From: Actinomycetes bacterium | GTDB taxonomy: Bacteria > Actinomycetota > Thermoleophilia > BMS3ABIN01 | Reading direction: 5' to 3' | DNA: 64,000 nucleotides | NCBI GenBank assembly: GCA_021791195.1 | Contig: JAJYXB010000018.1 | Coordinates: forward strand, 1 to 64,000 | Shown here: positions 43,509 to 51,767 of the stretch, piece by piece | Layout: each line of letters opens with the position of its first letter | Position numbering within the stretch: the first letter of the stretch is position 1 | The notes under the pieces: generated by a model | What the model was told of the DNA's origin: nothing | The model's database searches: none | Seen by the model: the letters and a program-made list of their open reading frames with translations, nothing else | Translations under genes and position numbers: made by a program

Positions 43509-44562
43509 TCCGGCAATGGGGACGGAGAAAGCCGGAGCCCCGGAGCGGACGGCTGTCGTCATCCTCGGCCACGGCAGCCGGGCGCCCGAGGCCGCCGGCC
43601 TGCTTGACTGGGTCGCCGGGCGGCTGGCGGCGGATGCCGGGTTGCCGGTGATGGCGGCCTCGCTGCAGTTCAACCAGCCGACGCTGGCGGACTGCTGCCG
43701 CAGGCTGGCTGCCGCAGGCGCGCGCCGCATTCTGATTGCGCCCTACTTCCTGTTTGAGGGCAACCACATGCAGCGGGACATCCCCGAGGAGCTGGACGGG
43801 CTGCGGGCGGAGCTGGACGGGGTGGAGCTGGTGCTGACGGCGCCGCTGGGAGCGGACGAGCGGCTGGTGGAGGTCATCCGGAGCCGCATCGCCGAGGCCG
43901 GGGGTGCGCGGCAGCAGGAAAAAGTGCAGCACCAGGAAAAAGTTTTGAGTCAAAATCCGATCGAGAAGCAGAGTTTCGAGATCATCGACGCGCTGCTGGG
44001 CATCACCGGCAGCAACGAACCAGAGTATCAGGTGGTCCGGCGGGTGATCCACGCTACCGGCGATCTCTCGCTGGCGGATGCGCTGGTTTTTTCCAGCGGC
44101 GCCACGGCGACGGCAGTAGCCGCGCTGGCGAAAAAAGCAAATATCGTCTGTGATGTAAACATGGCCGCGGCGGGCATCGAGCCGACCGCCAGCCGCCTCG
44201 GCTACCGGCTCGACTGCGCCGTGACCGCGCCCGGTGTGGCGCGCATGGCGCAGGATGAAAACATCACCCGCAGCGCCGCCGGCATCAGGCAGCTGGCGCG
44301 GTCCCGCCGCCTCGATGACGCGGTGATCGCTATCGGCAACGCGCCCACGGCACTGTGGGAAGTGCTGCGGCTGGAGCGCCAGGAGGGTGTCAGGCCGGCG
44401 CTGGTGGTCGGCGTGCCGGTCGGTTTCGTCGGCGCCGCGGAGAGCAAGCAGGCGCTGGCGGAGTCAGACATCCCGCATGTGACCCTGCCGGGCAACCGCG
44501 GCGGCACCAGCATCGCTGTGGCGATCGTCAATGCCCTGATGCGGCTGAGCGCAGCCGGATAA
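43495..44562 (+). CDS. Fused sirohydrochlorin cobaltochelatase and cobalt-precorrin-8 methylmutase
   Basis: A 355-residue fusion. Residues 18-140 are a single short CbiX domain, which inserts Co2+ into sirohydrochlorin; the metal histidines H26 (LGHGSR) and H91 (EGNHMQRDIP) are present. After a Gln/Lys-rich linker, residues about 152-355 are CbiC, which moves the C11 methyl to C12 (IEKQSFEIID, catalytic His in RRVIHATGD, GNAPTAL, VGVPVGFV, SNRGGT-like PGNRGGTSIAV). One protein thus catalyses an entry step and a late step of ring synthesis. The start is GTG 43495. It ends the first unit. Confidence 0.92.
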   Translation: MSTVDPAMGTEKAGAPERTAVVILGHGSRAPEAAGLLDWVAGRLAADAGLPVMAASLQFNQPTLADCCRRLAAAGARRILIAPYFLFEGNHMQRDIPEELDGLRAELDGVELVLTAPLGADERLVEVIRSRIAEAGGARQQEKVQHQEKVLSQNPIEKQSFEIIDALLGITGSNEPEYQVVRRVIHATGDLSLADALVFSSGATATAVAALAKKANIVCDVNMAAAGIEPTASRLGYRLDCAVTAPGVARMAQDENITRSAAGIRQLARSRRLDDAVIAIGNAPTALWEVLRLERQEGVRPALVVGVPVGFVGAAESKQALAESDIPHVTLPGNRGGTSIAVAIVNALMRLSAAG

Positions 44563-44613
44563 CCGGTTTACAATATGCAGTATTGTAGTATAAAATCCAG
44601 CCGCCGGGCCCGT

Positions 44614-44642
44614 TTGAAAATATCCCCGCGGTTTCATATACT
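44614..44642 (+). promoter_or_regulatory. Promoter of the second cobalamin unit
   Basis: TTGAAA (44614-44619), 17-base spacer and TATACT (44637-44642), with start near 44649 just before the riboswitch. A second, weaker candidate is TTTACA (44567) with TATAAA (44589). Confidence 0.6.
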
Positions 44643-44658
44643 TATTGCTGTTGAAGAT

Positions 44659-44805
44659 GGTCAGTGGGGCCTCCGTCATTTTGGCGGATGCTTAAATGGG
44701 GCAAGACCGGTGCAAGACCGGCGCAGTCCCGCTACTGTAAGTGCGCACACTGATGTGACCTGTTCGTCGTATCGTGCTCACGAGCCAGAAAACCCGCCCC
44801 TGACC
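44659..44805 (+). promoter_or_regulatory. Cobalamin riboswitch 2 (upstream of cbiM)
   Basis: Conserved core GACCGGTGCAAGACCGG, GCGCAGTCCCGCTACTGTAA and the ACGAGCCAGAAAACC box. P1 pairs 44659-44664 with 44800-44805. It controls the cobalt transporter and the ring-synthesis genes. Confidence 0.95.
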
Positions 44806-44860
44806 CTGGATTCCAGAACCTTCGCGAGAAAGGGGCAGGATCATGATGACGTTTCCATAG

Positions 44861-44895
44861 ACCCTTTGTTCCGATTCCGGGATGAAGGGTTTTTT
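44861..44895 (+). terminator. Riboswitch 2 expression-platform terminator
   Basis: ACCCTT and AAGGGT close a stem with an inner GTTCCG/CGGGAT helix and a T tract (44890-44895). It lies between the aptamer and cbiM, so control is probably transcriptional here. The remaining 110 bases to cbiM hold no other feature. Confidence 0.8.
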
Positions 44896-45008
44896 AATCT
44901 CACCCGGCTCCGGAATATCATTCCCTGCGTTCGCAACGAAATCGAAAATTCAACCTTGCCGATCGGCCTTTGACAGATTGGCCATGGTTTTGACAGAAAG
45001 GTATTACA

Positions 45009-45668
45009 ATGCACATCCCTGAAGGATTGCTTCCAATCGACCAGGCTGCCGGCTGGTATGTGCCGGCGATGGCGTTTCTGGGCGCCGGCCTGGCCAAGCT
45101 GAAACGGCGCCTGAAGGAGCAGCCCAGTTCCCGGCCGCTGGTGGGCCTGATGGGCGCGTTTGTCTTCGTGGTATCGCTGATGCCGGTGCCGGTGCCCGGC
45201 CTGGGCACAGTGTCACATCCATGCGGCACGCCGCTGGCGGCCATCCTCCTGGGGCCGTTCACTGCTGTGGCCCTCGGTGCCGTGGCGCTGCTGCTGCAGG
45301 CGCTGTTCTTCGCTCACGGCGGCATCAGCAGCTGGGGGGCCAACATCCTCTCGATGGCGGTGGGTGGTTCGTTCGTCGGCTACGGCGTCTACTGGCTGAT
45401 GCGCCGGCTCGGCGCCGGCCTGGGGCTGGCAGCGGGTCTGGGCGGCCTGGCCGGTGACATCGTCACATATGCCATCACGTCGTTCCAGCTGGCGCTGGCG
45501 CTGCACGGCCAGGAATCCATCGCCGCCACCTGGCTGGCCGCGTTTGGCTCGTTCATGCCGACACAGATACCGCTGGCGATCGCGGAGCTGTTCTTCACCT
45601 CCGGCGTCGTCGTCTTCGTCGCCAAGCGGCGGGCGGATCTGCTCGGCGGGCTGGAGGTGCAGCCATGA
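45009..45668 (+). CDS. cbiM: Cobalt ECF transporter S component CbiM
   Basis: Substrate-binding membrane subunit of the cobalt importer. It begins MHIPEG, whose amino terminus and His2 bind the metal, followed by six or so membrane segments and the conserved SHPCGTPLAAILLGP and FFAHGGISSWGANI. The 219 residues are full length. It overlaps cbiN by four bases. Confidence 0.96.
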   Translation: MHIPEGLLPIDQAAGWYVPAMAFLGAGLAKLKRRLKEQPSSRPLVGLMGAFVFVVSLMPVPVPGLGTVSHPCGTPLAAILLGPFTAVALGAVALLLQALFFAHGGISSWGANILSMAVGGSFVGYGVYWLMRRLGAGLGLAAGLGGLAGDIVTYAITSFQLALALHGQESIAATWLAAFGSFMPTQIPLAIAELFFTSGVVVFVAKRRADLLGGLEVQP

Positions 45669-45973
45669 GACGCAAGCTGATCATCGCGGCGCTGGCGGTC
45701 CTTTTCATCGGCGCCGTGCTTGGCACCAGCAGCGAGTGGTTGGGGACCGACGACACCGTCGTCGGCGGCCTGGCGCAGAAGGCGGGCGTGCATGAGTCTC
45801 AGCTGCTGCCCTGGGAACTCACCGGCGACCTGCAGCTGTTCGTCTTCTGCGCCGGCGGCGCGATTGCGGGCTTCGCGGTCGGTTACTACTGGCGCACCCT
45901 GTTTGGCGAGGGGCCGCGGGAGCGGGTGGAGGAAGTTGACGAACCTGCCATCGCTGACAGGAAGGCGCCGTGA
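45665..45973 (+). CDS. cbiN: Cobalt transport protein CbiN
   Basis: A small auxiliary membrane protein (102 residues) needed for metal insertion into CbiM. It has two membrane segments (about 5-21 and 57-76) joined by a GTDDTVVGGLAQKAG loop. Order and ATGA-type overlaps with cbiM and cbiQ support the call; sequence conservation in this family is low. Confidence 0.88.
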   Translation: MRRKLIIAALAVLFIGAVLGTSSEWLGTDDTVVGGLAQKAGVHESQLLPWELTGDLQLFVFCAGGAIAGFAVGYYWRTLFGEGPRERVEEVDEPAIADRKAP

Positions 45974-46740
45974 GCGGCGCCCATCACAACTCAGACGGAT
46001 TTGCCTGGAGCAGCAGCTTCCTGGCGCGCATCGACCCCCGCGTCAAGCTGGCGGCTGTGGCCGGTTTTCTCTGCGTCAATCTGCTGGCGCGCACGGCGCT
46101 GGTGCCCGCGGTGATCGCGGCGGCGATGGTGTTGCTGATGCTCGCCAGCCGGGCTCCTTACCGCCGGCAGCTGCTGATGATCGCCTTTCCCTCGACGTTC
46201 GCCATCTTCGTGGTGGCGAGCCAGACGGTGTTCCACGGCGGCAGCGTGTTCGCTACCCTGGGGCCGTTCGACCTGCACCGCGACGGGATGCTGCACGGCC
46301 TTTTCCTGTCGCTGCGGATAGTCGCCGGCGGCCTGGTAGTGGTGGTGCTGGGAGTATCGACGCCGCTGAACCGCCTCTGCCTGGCGCTCAAATGGTTCCG
46401 GGCGCCGGCCACTTTTGTGGAAGTGATCCAGTTGACTTACAGATATCTTTTTGACATGCGGGCCGAGTTCTTCCGCATGCGGGATGCGCAGCGTTCGCGT
46501 CTGGGGTGGTCCTCCGCGCGCCACGGGCTGGCCAGCAGCCGCATGCTGGGCGGCGCCCTCTTCCTCGATGTCTACGAGCGCGGCCTGCGCTCGGCCGAGG
46601 CGATGCGCTGCCGCGGCGCCGGACCGGTTGCGGCAGGCAGCCTGCCGCGGTTGAGCCGGCTTGACCTGGGGGCGGCGCTGGCGTCCGCGGCGCTGGTGAT
46701 GGTGCTGGCCGTGGCGGCACTGATGGCGGTGGGCCCGTGA
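45970..46740 (+). CDS. cbiQ: Cobalt ECF transporter T component CbiQ
   Basis: Energy-coupling membrane subunit, 256 residues, start GTG 45970. Several membrane segments are visible (55-75, 105-125, 235-254 among them). The cytoplasmic coupling motif is MRDAQRSRLG and later RSAEAMRCRGAG, the two Ala-Arg-Gly-type boxes that contact the ATPase. Overlaps with cbiN and cbiO are four bases each. Confidence 0.94.
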   Translation: MSGAHHNSDGFAWSSSFLARIDPRVKLAAVAGFLCVNLLARTALVPAVIAAAMVLLMLASRAPYRRQLLMIAFPSTFAIFVVASQTVFHGGSVFATLGPFDLHRDGMLHGLFLSLRIVAGGLVVVVLGVSTPLNRLCLALKWFRAPATFVEVIQLTYRYLFDMRAEFFRMRDAQRSRLGWSSARHGLASSRMLGGALFLDVYERGLRSAEAMRCRGAGPVAAGSLPRLSRLDLGAALASAALVMVLAVAALMAVGP

Positions 46741-47576
46741 TCCGGATAGACGATCTTCACTACGCATATCCCGGCGGCGCCGCGGCGCTGGACGGCGTTT
46801 CGCTGCGGGTGCCGCCCGGCTCGTTCCTGGCTTTGATGGGGGCAAACGGCTCCGGAAAATCCACGCTGCTGAAGCATATCAACGGCCTGCTGATCTCCCA
46901 GACCGGCGGCGTGACCGTCGGCGGCGTCGCCGTCAGCCGTCAAACCTTTGATGAGGTCAACGGCACGGTCGGCTTCGTCTTCCAGGATCCCAACGACCAG
47001 ATCTTCGCGCCCACTGTTTTCGACGACATCTGTTATGGGCCCCGGAACCTCGGCCTCGACGAGCGCGAGGTCGAAGCGCGCGCCCGGGAGGCGGCGGCAC
47101 AGGTCGGCATCGCCGACTTGCTGGAGCGGCCCATCCATCATCTCAGCTACGGCCAGAAGAAGCGCCTCTCGATCGCCGGCGTGCTGGCGATGGAGCCGCG
47201 CGTGCTGGTGCTGGACGAGCCGACCGCCAGCCTCGACCCGATGGGCGAGGCGCGGCTGATGCGCATCCTGCTCCAGCTCAATAAGGGAGGGATGACGGTG
47301 GTGATGGCCACGCACGACGTCGATCTGGTGCCGCTCTACGCCGAGCAGGTCTGCCTGCTGCGGAAGGGCAAGGTGGCGGTGCAGGGGCGGCTGCGGGAAG
47401 TCTTCGGCGATCCGGAGCTGATCGAGCGCTGCCATCTGCGCCTGCCGCGGGTCGCTTCCCTGTTTGACATCTTCCCCGATCTGACGGAGCTGCCGCTGAC
47501 GGTGGGCATGGCTCGCCGGAAGCTGGAGGAGTTGATGGCAGAAAGGCTGGCGCCGACGGAGCCGGCGGGCAGATGA
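46737..47576 (+). CDS. cbiO: Cobalt ECF transporter ATPase CbiO
   Basis: ABC-type ATPase powering CbiMNQ, 279 residues, start GTG 46737. Walker A GANGSGKST, Q-loop FVFQDPNDQIFAPTV, signature LSYGQKKR, Walker B VLVLDEPTASLDP and H-loop MATHDVD are intact. Confidence 0.96.
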   Translation: MIRIDDLHYAYPGGAAALDGVSLRVPPGSFLALMGANGSGKSTLLKHINGLLISQTGGVTVGGVAVSRQTFDEVNGTVGFVFQDPNDQIFAPTVFDDICYGPRNLGLDEREVEARAREAAAQVGIADLLERPIHHLSYGQKKRLSIAGVLAMEPRVLVLDEPTASLDPMGEARLMRILLQLNKGGMTVVMATHDVDLVPLYAEQVCLLRKGKVAVQGRLREVFGDPELIERCHLRLPRVASLFDIFPDLTELPLTVGMARRKLEELMAERLAPTEPAGR

Positions 47577-48661
47577 ATGCGCGGGCGAAAGCCCTGCGGC
47601 GGGGTTTCACTACCGGCGCCTGCGTACAGGCGGCGACACGCGCCGCGGCGCTGACGGTGGCCACCGGCTATGTTCCCTGCGAGGCCGCCAAAGAGGACGG
47701 CCCGCTGGGCGACCGGGAAACGACCGGTTCGGTTTTGATCACACTGCCGAGTGGTGAAGAGGCGGTTTTCAAGGTGGCGATGCACGCCGAGGGCGTCTGT
47801 TCGACGGTGAAGGACGCCGGCGACGACCCTGACGTCACCAACGGCATGCAGATCTTCGTCTGCGTCACGGCGCGGCTCGACGGCCGCTTCTATGTCGACG
47901 GGGCCGAGGGGGTCGGCCGGGTGACGCTGGCCGGCCTGCCGGTGAAGCCGGGGCGGGCGGCGATCAACCCGGTGCCGCTGGAACACATCCGCGTGGAGGC
48001 GCGGCGGGTTTTGCCGCACGGCGCCGAGGTGACCGTCTCCATCCCGGAGGGAGAAAAGCTGGCGTCGCGGACTTTCAATCCGCGGCTTGGCATCGTCGGC
48101 GGTCTCAGCATCCTCGGGACCACCGGCCGCGTCGAGCCCTGGTCGGCGGTGGCATACCAGGAAGCCCTGCTGCCGCAGCTGGATGTGGCCCGGGCGGCCG
48201 GCCATCGCAAGCTGGTGCTGGTGCCCGGCGCCAAAGGCGAGAAAGCGGCGCTGGCGGCCGGGTTTGAGCCCGGCGCCGTGATTCAGACGGGGAATTTTGT
48301 CGGCATGATGCTCGGCGCTGCCCGCGAACGCGGGTTCCGGCGGTTGACGCTGCTGGGACATGTCTCCAAGCTGGCCAAGCTGGCGCGCGGCGATTTCAAC
48401 ACGCATTCGCGCGCGTCGGCGATGCCGCTGGATGTGCTGGCGGCGGCGGCCGCTGGCCGCGGCTGGAGCCGGCAGCGGACCGCCGCCTTGAAGCGCCTGG
48501 CGACGACGGAGGCCGCGATCGCGAAGCTGCGGGCTGCCGGGGCGGGCGAGGTGCTTGACGATACCGCCCGCCTGGTGGCGGAAAAGATTGAAGCCGAATT
48601 TGGCCTTAAAACAGAGATATTGTTAACCGACGCCCGCGGAGCGCTCGTTGGACGCAGCTGA
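47573..48661 (+). CDS. cbiD: Cobalt-precorrin-5B C1-methyltransferase CbiD
   Basis: Methylates C1 in the anaerobic ring-contraction pathway. The 362 residues start RRGFTTGACVQAATRAA and contain the DAGDDPDVTNG motif and the GRVTLAGLPVKPGRAAINP segment. CbiD is diagnostic of the oxygen-independent route. The ATG overlaps cbiO by four bases, and the end overlaps cbiET by 14. Confidence 0.96.
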   Translation: MNARAKALRRGFTTGACVQAATRAAALTVATGYVPCEAAKEDGPLGDRETTGSVLITLPSGEEAVFKVAMHAEGVCSTVKDAGDDPDVTNGMQIFVCVTARLDGRFYVDGAEGVGRVTLAGLPVKPGRAAINPVPLEHIRVEARRVLPHGAEVTVSIPEGEKLASRTFNPRLGIVGGLSILGTTGRVEPWSAVAYQEALLPQLDVARAAGHRKLVLVPGAKGEKAALAAGFEPGAVIQTGNFVGMMLGAARERGFRRLTLLGHVSKLAKLARGDFNTHSRASAMPLDVLAAAAAGRGWSRQRTAALKRLATTEAAIAKLRAAGAGEVLDDTARLVAEKIEAEFGLKTEILLTDARGALVGRS

Positions 48662-50024
48662 AAAACACATCCTTTATATCGTCGGCGCCGGGCCGGGCAG
48701 CGCCGGTCTGCTGACCCCCGGGGCGGAAAAAGTGATCGCTGCCGCCCGCGTGGTTGCCGCCGGCCGCCGGTTGCTGGCGCTGGCGCCGCCGGAAGCGGAG
48801 ACGCATGCCATCGGCGCCGACCTCGAATCCACGCGCCGGTTCATCGAGGCGCGGCTGGCGCAATCCGACGTCTGCGTCCTGGTCAGCGGTGACCCCGGCT
48901 GCTACAGTGTCCTGCCTTTTCTCAGCCGGTATTTCCGCGATCGCATCCGGGTGCTGCCGGGCATCTCGTCGGTGCAGTTGCTGGCGGCGCGGCTGAAAGC
49001 GCCGTGGCACGGCTGGCGCATGATCAGCCGGCACGGGCGCGGCGCTCCGCGGCTTGATACGGCTTCCGGCCCAGGCGCACCGGCAGAGCCGCTGCTGTTT
49101 TTTTGCGACGAAGAGAACTCGCCGCAGGCGGTGGCGCGGTCGCTCCTGGCTGCTGATCCTGATCGCCGGGTGGCGGTGGGTTCCCATCTGGGATCAGTGG
49201 ACGAGCGCATCTGGCAGGGAACACTGAGCGCGGCGGCGGCGGGGAAGTTCCCCGGCAACTCGCTGCTGCTGGTGCTGCCTGCCGGGGAAGGGGATCCGCC
49301 TGAAAGAGATGATCCTGAAGGGGAAATCGCGGCAGGGAAAGTCCCCGAAGGGGAAATCGCGGAAGATGAAATCCCGGGAGGGGAAACCCCCGGAGGAGGA
49401 GCGGGAGAGGGAGAAGCCCCGGAAGGGGATGTCCCTGTCCGGCCGGCGGCCGCGGCGCCTGGCATACCGGATGATCTGTGGCTGCGGCGGGAGGGCGTGC
49501 CGCTTTCCAAAAGCGAGTTTCGCGCCGTGCTGATGGCCCGGGTGCAGCCGGCGCTCAGGCGCGTGATCTGGGACGTAGGCGCCGGCACCGGCTCCTACTC
49601 CGTGGAGTGTTCGCTGCTGTCGCCGGCGGCGGAAGTCTATGCCATCGACCGGAACCCCGAGGCTTGCGGCCTGATCGCGGCGAATGCAACACGGTTCGGA
49701 GCAGACGTAAAAACCGTCTGCGCGGCGGCGCCGGAGTGCCTTGCGCGGCTGCCGCGGCCGGACCTGGTGATCATCGGCGGCAACGACGGGCGGCTGGCGG
49801 AGATCTTTGCTAAAGTCGTGGAAGCGGTGCTGCCGGGGGGCCGCGTCGCCGTTACGGCGGTGCTGGACCGGACACGGCAGGAGGCGCACGGACTGTTTGC
49901 CGGTTCGGGACTGGAGGCGCGGCAGGCGGTCCGGGTGGAGATCGCCCGCGGCCACGAGCATGAGTGGGCTGCGAACAATCCCGTTATCCTGTTTACGGGA
50001 GACCGGCCGGGGAACAGCGATTGA
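48648..50024 (+). CDS. Fused cobalt-precorrin-7 C5-methyltransferase and C15-methyltransferase/decarboxylase
   Basis: A CbiE-CbiT fusion (as in CobL) of 458 residues. CbiE occupies about 6-205 (YIVGAGPGSAGLLTPGA, LVSGDPGCYSV, VLPGISSVQ). CbiT occupies about 282-455, a Rossmann SAM methyltransferase (RVIWDVGAGTGSYSVE, LVIIGGNDGRL). Between them, about 210-275, is an acidic Gly/Glu/Pro linker encoded in part by a 30-base tandem repeat (49317-49376). GTG or TTG starts are possible; I use 48648, which gives MDAAEKHILYIVG. Confidence 0.94.
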   Translation: MDAAEKHILYIVGAGPGSAGLLTPGAEKVIAAARVVAAGRRLLALAPPEAETHAIGADLESTRRFIEARLAQSDVCVLVSGDPGCYSVLPFLSRYFRDRIRVLPGISSVQLLAARLKAPWHGWRMISRHGRGAPRLDTASGPGAPAEPLLFFCDEENSPQAVARSLLAADPDRRVAVGSHLGSVDERIWQGTLSAAAAGKFPGNSLLLVLPAGEGDPPERDDPEGEIAAGKVPEGEIAEDEIPGGETPGGGAGEGEAPEGDVPVRPAAAAPGIPDDLWLRREGVPLSKSEFRAVLMARVQPALRRVIWDVGAGTGSYSVECSLLSPAAEVYAIDRNPEACGLIAANATRFGADVKTVCAAAPECLARLPRPDLVIIGGNDGRLAEIFAKVVEAVLPGGRVAVTAVLDRTRQEAHGLFAGSGLEARQAVRVEIARGHEHEWAANNPVILFTGDRPGNSD

Positions 50025-50182
50025 GCGCGTGGGCGGGCGCCGGCATCGCACGGTCGACGGCACCGCACGGTAGCCGGCACGGTCGCCGGCATCGCACGGT
50101 CGCTGGCACCGGTGCAGGGAGCCGGCGCGGTCGCCTGCACCAGCACGCGATGCAGATGAAAATTGCCAACAACTATTAAATT
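50025..50182 (+). repeat. GC-rich degenerate repeats between cbiET and cbiL
   Basis: A 19-base sequence at 50039-50057 recurs at 50085-50103, with related CACGGTCGCC pieces around it. No coding frame is supported. The cbiL start has no obvious Shine-Dalgarno sequence in the AT-rich bases directly before it. Confidence 0.5.
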
Positions 50183-50944
50183 ATGTCAAAGAAACCGACA
50201 TTCGAACAGGAATCGCGTGCGGACCCGGAAACGGGCACGCTTTACGGCGTCGGCGTCGGGCCCGGCGATCCGGGCCTGGTGACCGTGAGGGCGGTTGAGA
50301 TCATCCAGAGCGTGGTCACGGTTGCCTATCCGGTGCACCGGCAGGGTGCCGGCAGCCGCGCGCTGGAGGCGGTCCGGCGCTACCTGCGTGACGGCACCGC
50401 GCTGCTGCCGCTGCTGATGCCGATGACGCGGGACCGCGAGCGGCTGCGGCAGGCGCATGCAGCCGCCGCGGCAGAACTGGCGGCGGCCGGCGGCAGCGGC
50501 AGCGTCGCCTATCTGTCCCTGGGAGATCCGCTGTTTTACAGTACTTTCGCCTATCTGGCGGGCGGCTATCCCGGCAGCGTCAGGATGATCAGCGGCGTCA
50601 GCGCCGTGAGCGCTACCGCGGCCGCGGCCGGCCTGCCGCTGGCCACGGGCGATACGCCCATGGTGGTCGTGAGCGGCGCCGATACGGCGGGGCTGCGCGC
50701 TGCGCTGGGAATGGCCGGCGCCTCCATCATCATCATCAAGCCGCGGGCGCTCAAGGCTGCGGCGTTCGACCTGCTGGACGCCGCCGGCGTCTGGCAGCGT
50801 ACCTGCGCCGCGGTCGAGCTGGGGGGCGAAGACGAGCGCGTCATCAACCCGCTCGATCGCCGGGAAGCGGAGCGGCTGCCGTATTTCGCGGTCATCTGGG
50901 TCCAGCCACCCGTGGAAACCGAAGAGGCGTCCGGGAGTGCCTAG
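50183..50944 (+). CDS. cbiL: Cobalt-precorrin-2 C20-methyltransferase
   Basis: SAM-dependent methylation of C20. The 253 residues show the tetrapyrrole methylase start YGVGVGPGDPGLVTVRA, YLSLGDPLFYSTF and ISGVSAVSATAAAAGLPL. CbiL/CobI is the early methylase in the pathway. The 3' end overlaps cbiF by eight bases. Confidence 0.94.
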   Translation: MSKKPTFEQESRADPETGTLYGVGVGPGDPGLVTVRAVEIIQSVVTVAYPVHRQGAGSRALEAVRRYLRDGTALLPLLMPMTRDRERLRQAHAAAAAELAAAGGSGSVAYLSLGDPLFYSTFAYLAGGYPGSVRMISGVSAVSATAAAAGLPLATGDTPMVVVSGADTAGLRAALGMAGASIIIIKPRALKAAAFDLLDAAGVWQRTCAAVELGGEDERVINPLDRREAERLPYFAVIWVQPPVETEEASGSA

Positions 50945-51767
50945 GAAGATGGAACAGCCCGACTGCGGCGGCAGTGTGCCGGCCGGGGGAAGCGTCTGCT
51001 TCGTGGGCGCCGGGCCGGGCGACCTGGAGCTGATCACCGTTAAGGGGCTGAGGCTGCTGGAGCAGGCGGACGTGATCGTTTACGCCGGTTCGCTGATCAA
51101 CGCCGACCTGCTGCAGTTCAATCCGGACGCCGAGCTGATCGACAGCGCGCCTCTATGTCTTGACGACATCATCAGTCTTATGGTCAACCGCGCCCGGGCG
51201 GGCAGGAAAGTCGTGCGGCTGCACAGCGGCGATCCGGCTTTCTACGGGGCGATCAAGGAGCAGATCGTCCGCCTGCGGCCGGCCGGCATCGGCATCTGTG
51301 TCGTTCCGGGAGTGTCGTCGCTGAACGCCGCCGCCGCGGCGCTGGCCAGCGAACTGACGGTGCCGGGAGTGACGCAGACGGTGATCGTCACCCGCGCGGC
51401 CGGACGCACGCCCGTGCCGGAGCGGGAGGATCTGGCCGCGCTGGCCGCCCATGGCGCCACCATGGCGATTTTCCTGAGCACGGGGCTTGCGGCGCAGGTC
51501 CAGGAGAAACTGATGGCGCATTACCGGCCGGAAACGCCCGTGGTGGTAGTGCACCGGGCGAGCTGGCCGGATCAGCGGGTCATCCGCACAACCGTCTCCG
51601 GATTGACCGGCAGCATCAAGAACGCAGGCATCGACCGCACGGCGATCATCCTGGTTGGAGAGGCGCTGGCCCAGGAGGGAGACGAGTCGCTGCTGTATGC
51701 GCGCGGTTTTTCCCATGGATACCGTGCCGGCGAAGCACCCGTTAATCCGGAGCAGGGCGAAAGATGA
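50937..51767 (+). CDS. cbiF: Cobalt-precorrin-4 C11-methyltransferase
   Basis: SAM-dependent C11 methylation. The 276 residues have VCFVGAGPGDLELITVKGLRLL, VRLHSGDPAFYGAI and VPGVSSLNAAAAALASELTVPG, typical of CbiF/CobM. The start is GTG 50937 or ATG 50949; both are within or near the end of cbiL. The stop overlaps cbiGH by four bases. Confidence 0.95.
   Translation: MPRKMEQPDCGGSVPAGGSVCFVGAGPGDLELITVKGLRLLEQADVIVYAGSLINADLLQFNPDAELIDSAPLCLDDIISLMVNRARAGRKVVRLHSGDPAFYGAIKEQIVRLRPAGIGICVVPGVSSLNAAAAALASELTVPGVTQTVIVTRAAGRTPVPEREDLAALAAHGATMAIFLSTGLAAQVQEKLMAHYRPETPVVVVHRASWPDQRVIRTTVSGLTGSIKNAGIDRTAIILVGEALAQEGDESLLYARGFSHGYRAGEAPVNPEQGER

Noticed and set aside
50025-50182. CRISPR array or tRNA-like structure between cbiET and cbiL
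   Set aside because: Repeat length and spacing are irregular and no cloverleaf is possible.
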